Of a DNA stretch of 5,470 nt, positions 4,916 to 5,470 are shown in pieces. A program made the position numbers and the translations under genes. This DNA is from Comamonadaceae bacterium (lineage in GTDB: Bacteria; Pseudomonadota; Gammaproteobacteria; Burkholderiales; Burkholderiaceae_C), in the NCBI GenBank assembly GCA_947461325.1, contig CANHLD010000122.1:1-5470 (forward strand). Reading direction: 5' to 3'. The notes beneath the pieces are model-generated. The model searched no databases, was not told where the DNA came from, and saw only the letters and a program-made list of their open reading frames with translations. The first letter of the stretch is position 1, and each line of letters begins with the position of its first letter.

Positions 4916-5470
4916 GTGAATTCCTCCTCTTCCCCTTCAAACCGCATACGCGAACTCCCCGACGAACTCATCAGCCAGATTGCCGCTGGCGAGGTGGTTG
5001 AACGTCCGGCCTCTGTGGTGCGCGAACTGGTGGACAACGCGTTGGACGCCGGTGCCACTAACGTGGTGGTCCGCTTGGTCGAAGGCGGTGTGCGCTTGAT
5101 CAGCGTAGAAGATGACGGCATGGGTTTGCTGCCTTCAGACATGCCACTGGCACTCAAGCGCCATGCCACCAGCAAGATCGCCAGTCTGCATGATCTGGAG
5201 TCTGTCGCCACCATGGGTTTTCGCGGTGAAGCCTTGGCCGCTATAGCCGCTGTCTCTGAACTCAGCCTCATGTCACGCACCGCCGAACAAGACCACGCCA
5301 TGCAACTTGATGCACGCAGCGGCGAATTGCGCCCGGTGGCCAGAAGCCAAGGCACGACGGTGGAAGTCAAAGAATTGTTTTTCAGCACACCGGCGCGGCG
5401 CAAATTTTTGAAGTCCACCGCCACTGAACTCGCGCATTGCCTCGAGTCATTGAAACGCCATGCACTCGCC
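4916..5470 (+). CDS. mutL: DNA mismatch repair protein MutL, N-terminal 185 residues (partial)
   Basis: MutL couples mismatch recognition by MutS to strand removal. The visible part is the GHKL ATPase domain. ISQIAAGEVVERPASVVREL (about 19-38) is followed by the Mg/ATP motif ELVDNALDAGAT (37-48), the DDGMG loop (64-68), KRHATSKI (81-88), GFRGEAL (101-107) and LFFSTPARRKFLK (about 156-168). All key GHKL motifs are intact. The frame stays open to the right edge, so the C-terminal dimerisation domain and any endonuclease motif are outside the window. The start is GTG at 4916: an in-frame TGA lies at 4910, directly upstream, and no other usual start precedes the conserved core. The ribosome site is weak (TTGAG, 2 nt before GTG). 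In E. coli mutL follows amiB directly; here it needs its own promoter. Confidence 0.95.
   Translation, partial: MNSSSSPSNRIRELPDELISQIAAGEVVERPASVVRELVDNALDAGATNVVVRLVEGGVRLISVEDDGMGLLPSDMPLALKRHATSKIASLHDLESVATMGFRGEALAAIAAVSELSLMSRTAEQDHAMQLDARSGELRPVARSQGTTVEVKELFFSTPARRKFLKSTATELAHCLESLKRHALA

Noticed and set aside
4903..5424. A 173-codon minus-strand frame opposite mutL
   Set aside because: The plus strand carries an uninterrupted MutL GHKL domain with every expected motif; the reverse frame is Ser/Arg-rich shadow.
1..5470. Search for mobile elements, CRISPR arrays, tRNAs, toxin-antitoxin or defence genes
   Set aside because: All but roughly 220 bp is taken by six recognisable housekeeping genes. 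I saw no terminal repeats, spaced repeats, cloverleaf-like sequence or small accessory genes.

Overview
The window looks like ordinary chromosomal DNA from a betaproteobacterium, most likely a Burkholderiales/Comamonadaceae-type organism. I base this on the protein sequences. The MutL N-terminus (PDELISQIAAGEVVERPASVV), the AmiC amidase with a Tat signal, the QueG and the CcoI-type copper ATPase with its MMQVMMY segment all read like that group. Base composition is moderately GC-rich, with no obvious island of different composition. I see no insertion sequence, phage gene, CRISPR array, tRNA or rRNA.

Layout, left to right. (1) The minus strand from about 940 to the left edge carries the N-terminal part of a cytochrome-oxidase-assembly copper P-type ATPase (CcoI/FixI), cut by the window edge. 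(2) An intergenic stretch of about 100 bp holds a perfect 22-bp palindrome whose core matches an FNR/ANR-type site, plus a possible terminator for the next gene. (3) queG (epoxyqueuosine reductase, minus) and tsaE (tRNA t6A ATPase, plus) diverge, with 5' ends that touch or overlap. (4) amiC (periplasmic cell-wall amidase) follows tsaE on the plus strand. (5) A dedA-family membrane protein gene lies on the minus strand and converges on amiC with only 3 bp between stop codons. (6) After a 98-bp divergent intergenic region, mutL starts with GTG on the plus strand and runs off the right edge.

How the genes relate. queG, tsaE, amiC and mutL are the familiar neighbours of the Escherichia coli queG / nnr-tsaE-amiB-mutL-miaA-hfq region. 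Here nnr is absent between queG and tsaE, and a reversed dedA separates amiC from mutL, so mutL needs its own promoter. queG and tsaE both serve tRNA modification (queuosine at position 34, t6A at position 37). AmiC splits septal peptidoglycan, and DedA proteins support envelope and lipid homeostasis. The ccoI gene belongs to the cbb3 oxidase assembly pathway and probably begins a cco operon running leftward out of the window.

I found no undescribed system. The observations worth a second look are regulatory and architectural: the FNR-like palindrome and its spacing to ccoI, the unusual start codons at the queG/tsaE junction, a possible coupling mini-ORF between tsaE and amiC, the amiC/dedA convergent junction, and an SGE variant of the ATPase actuator motif.
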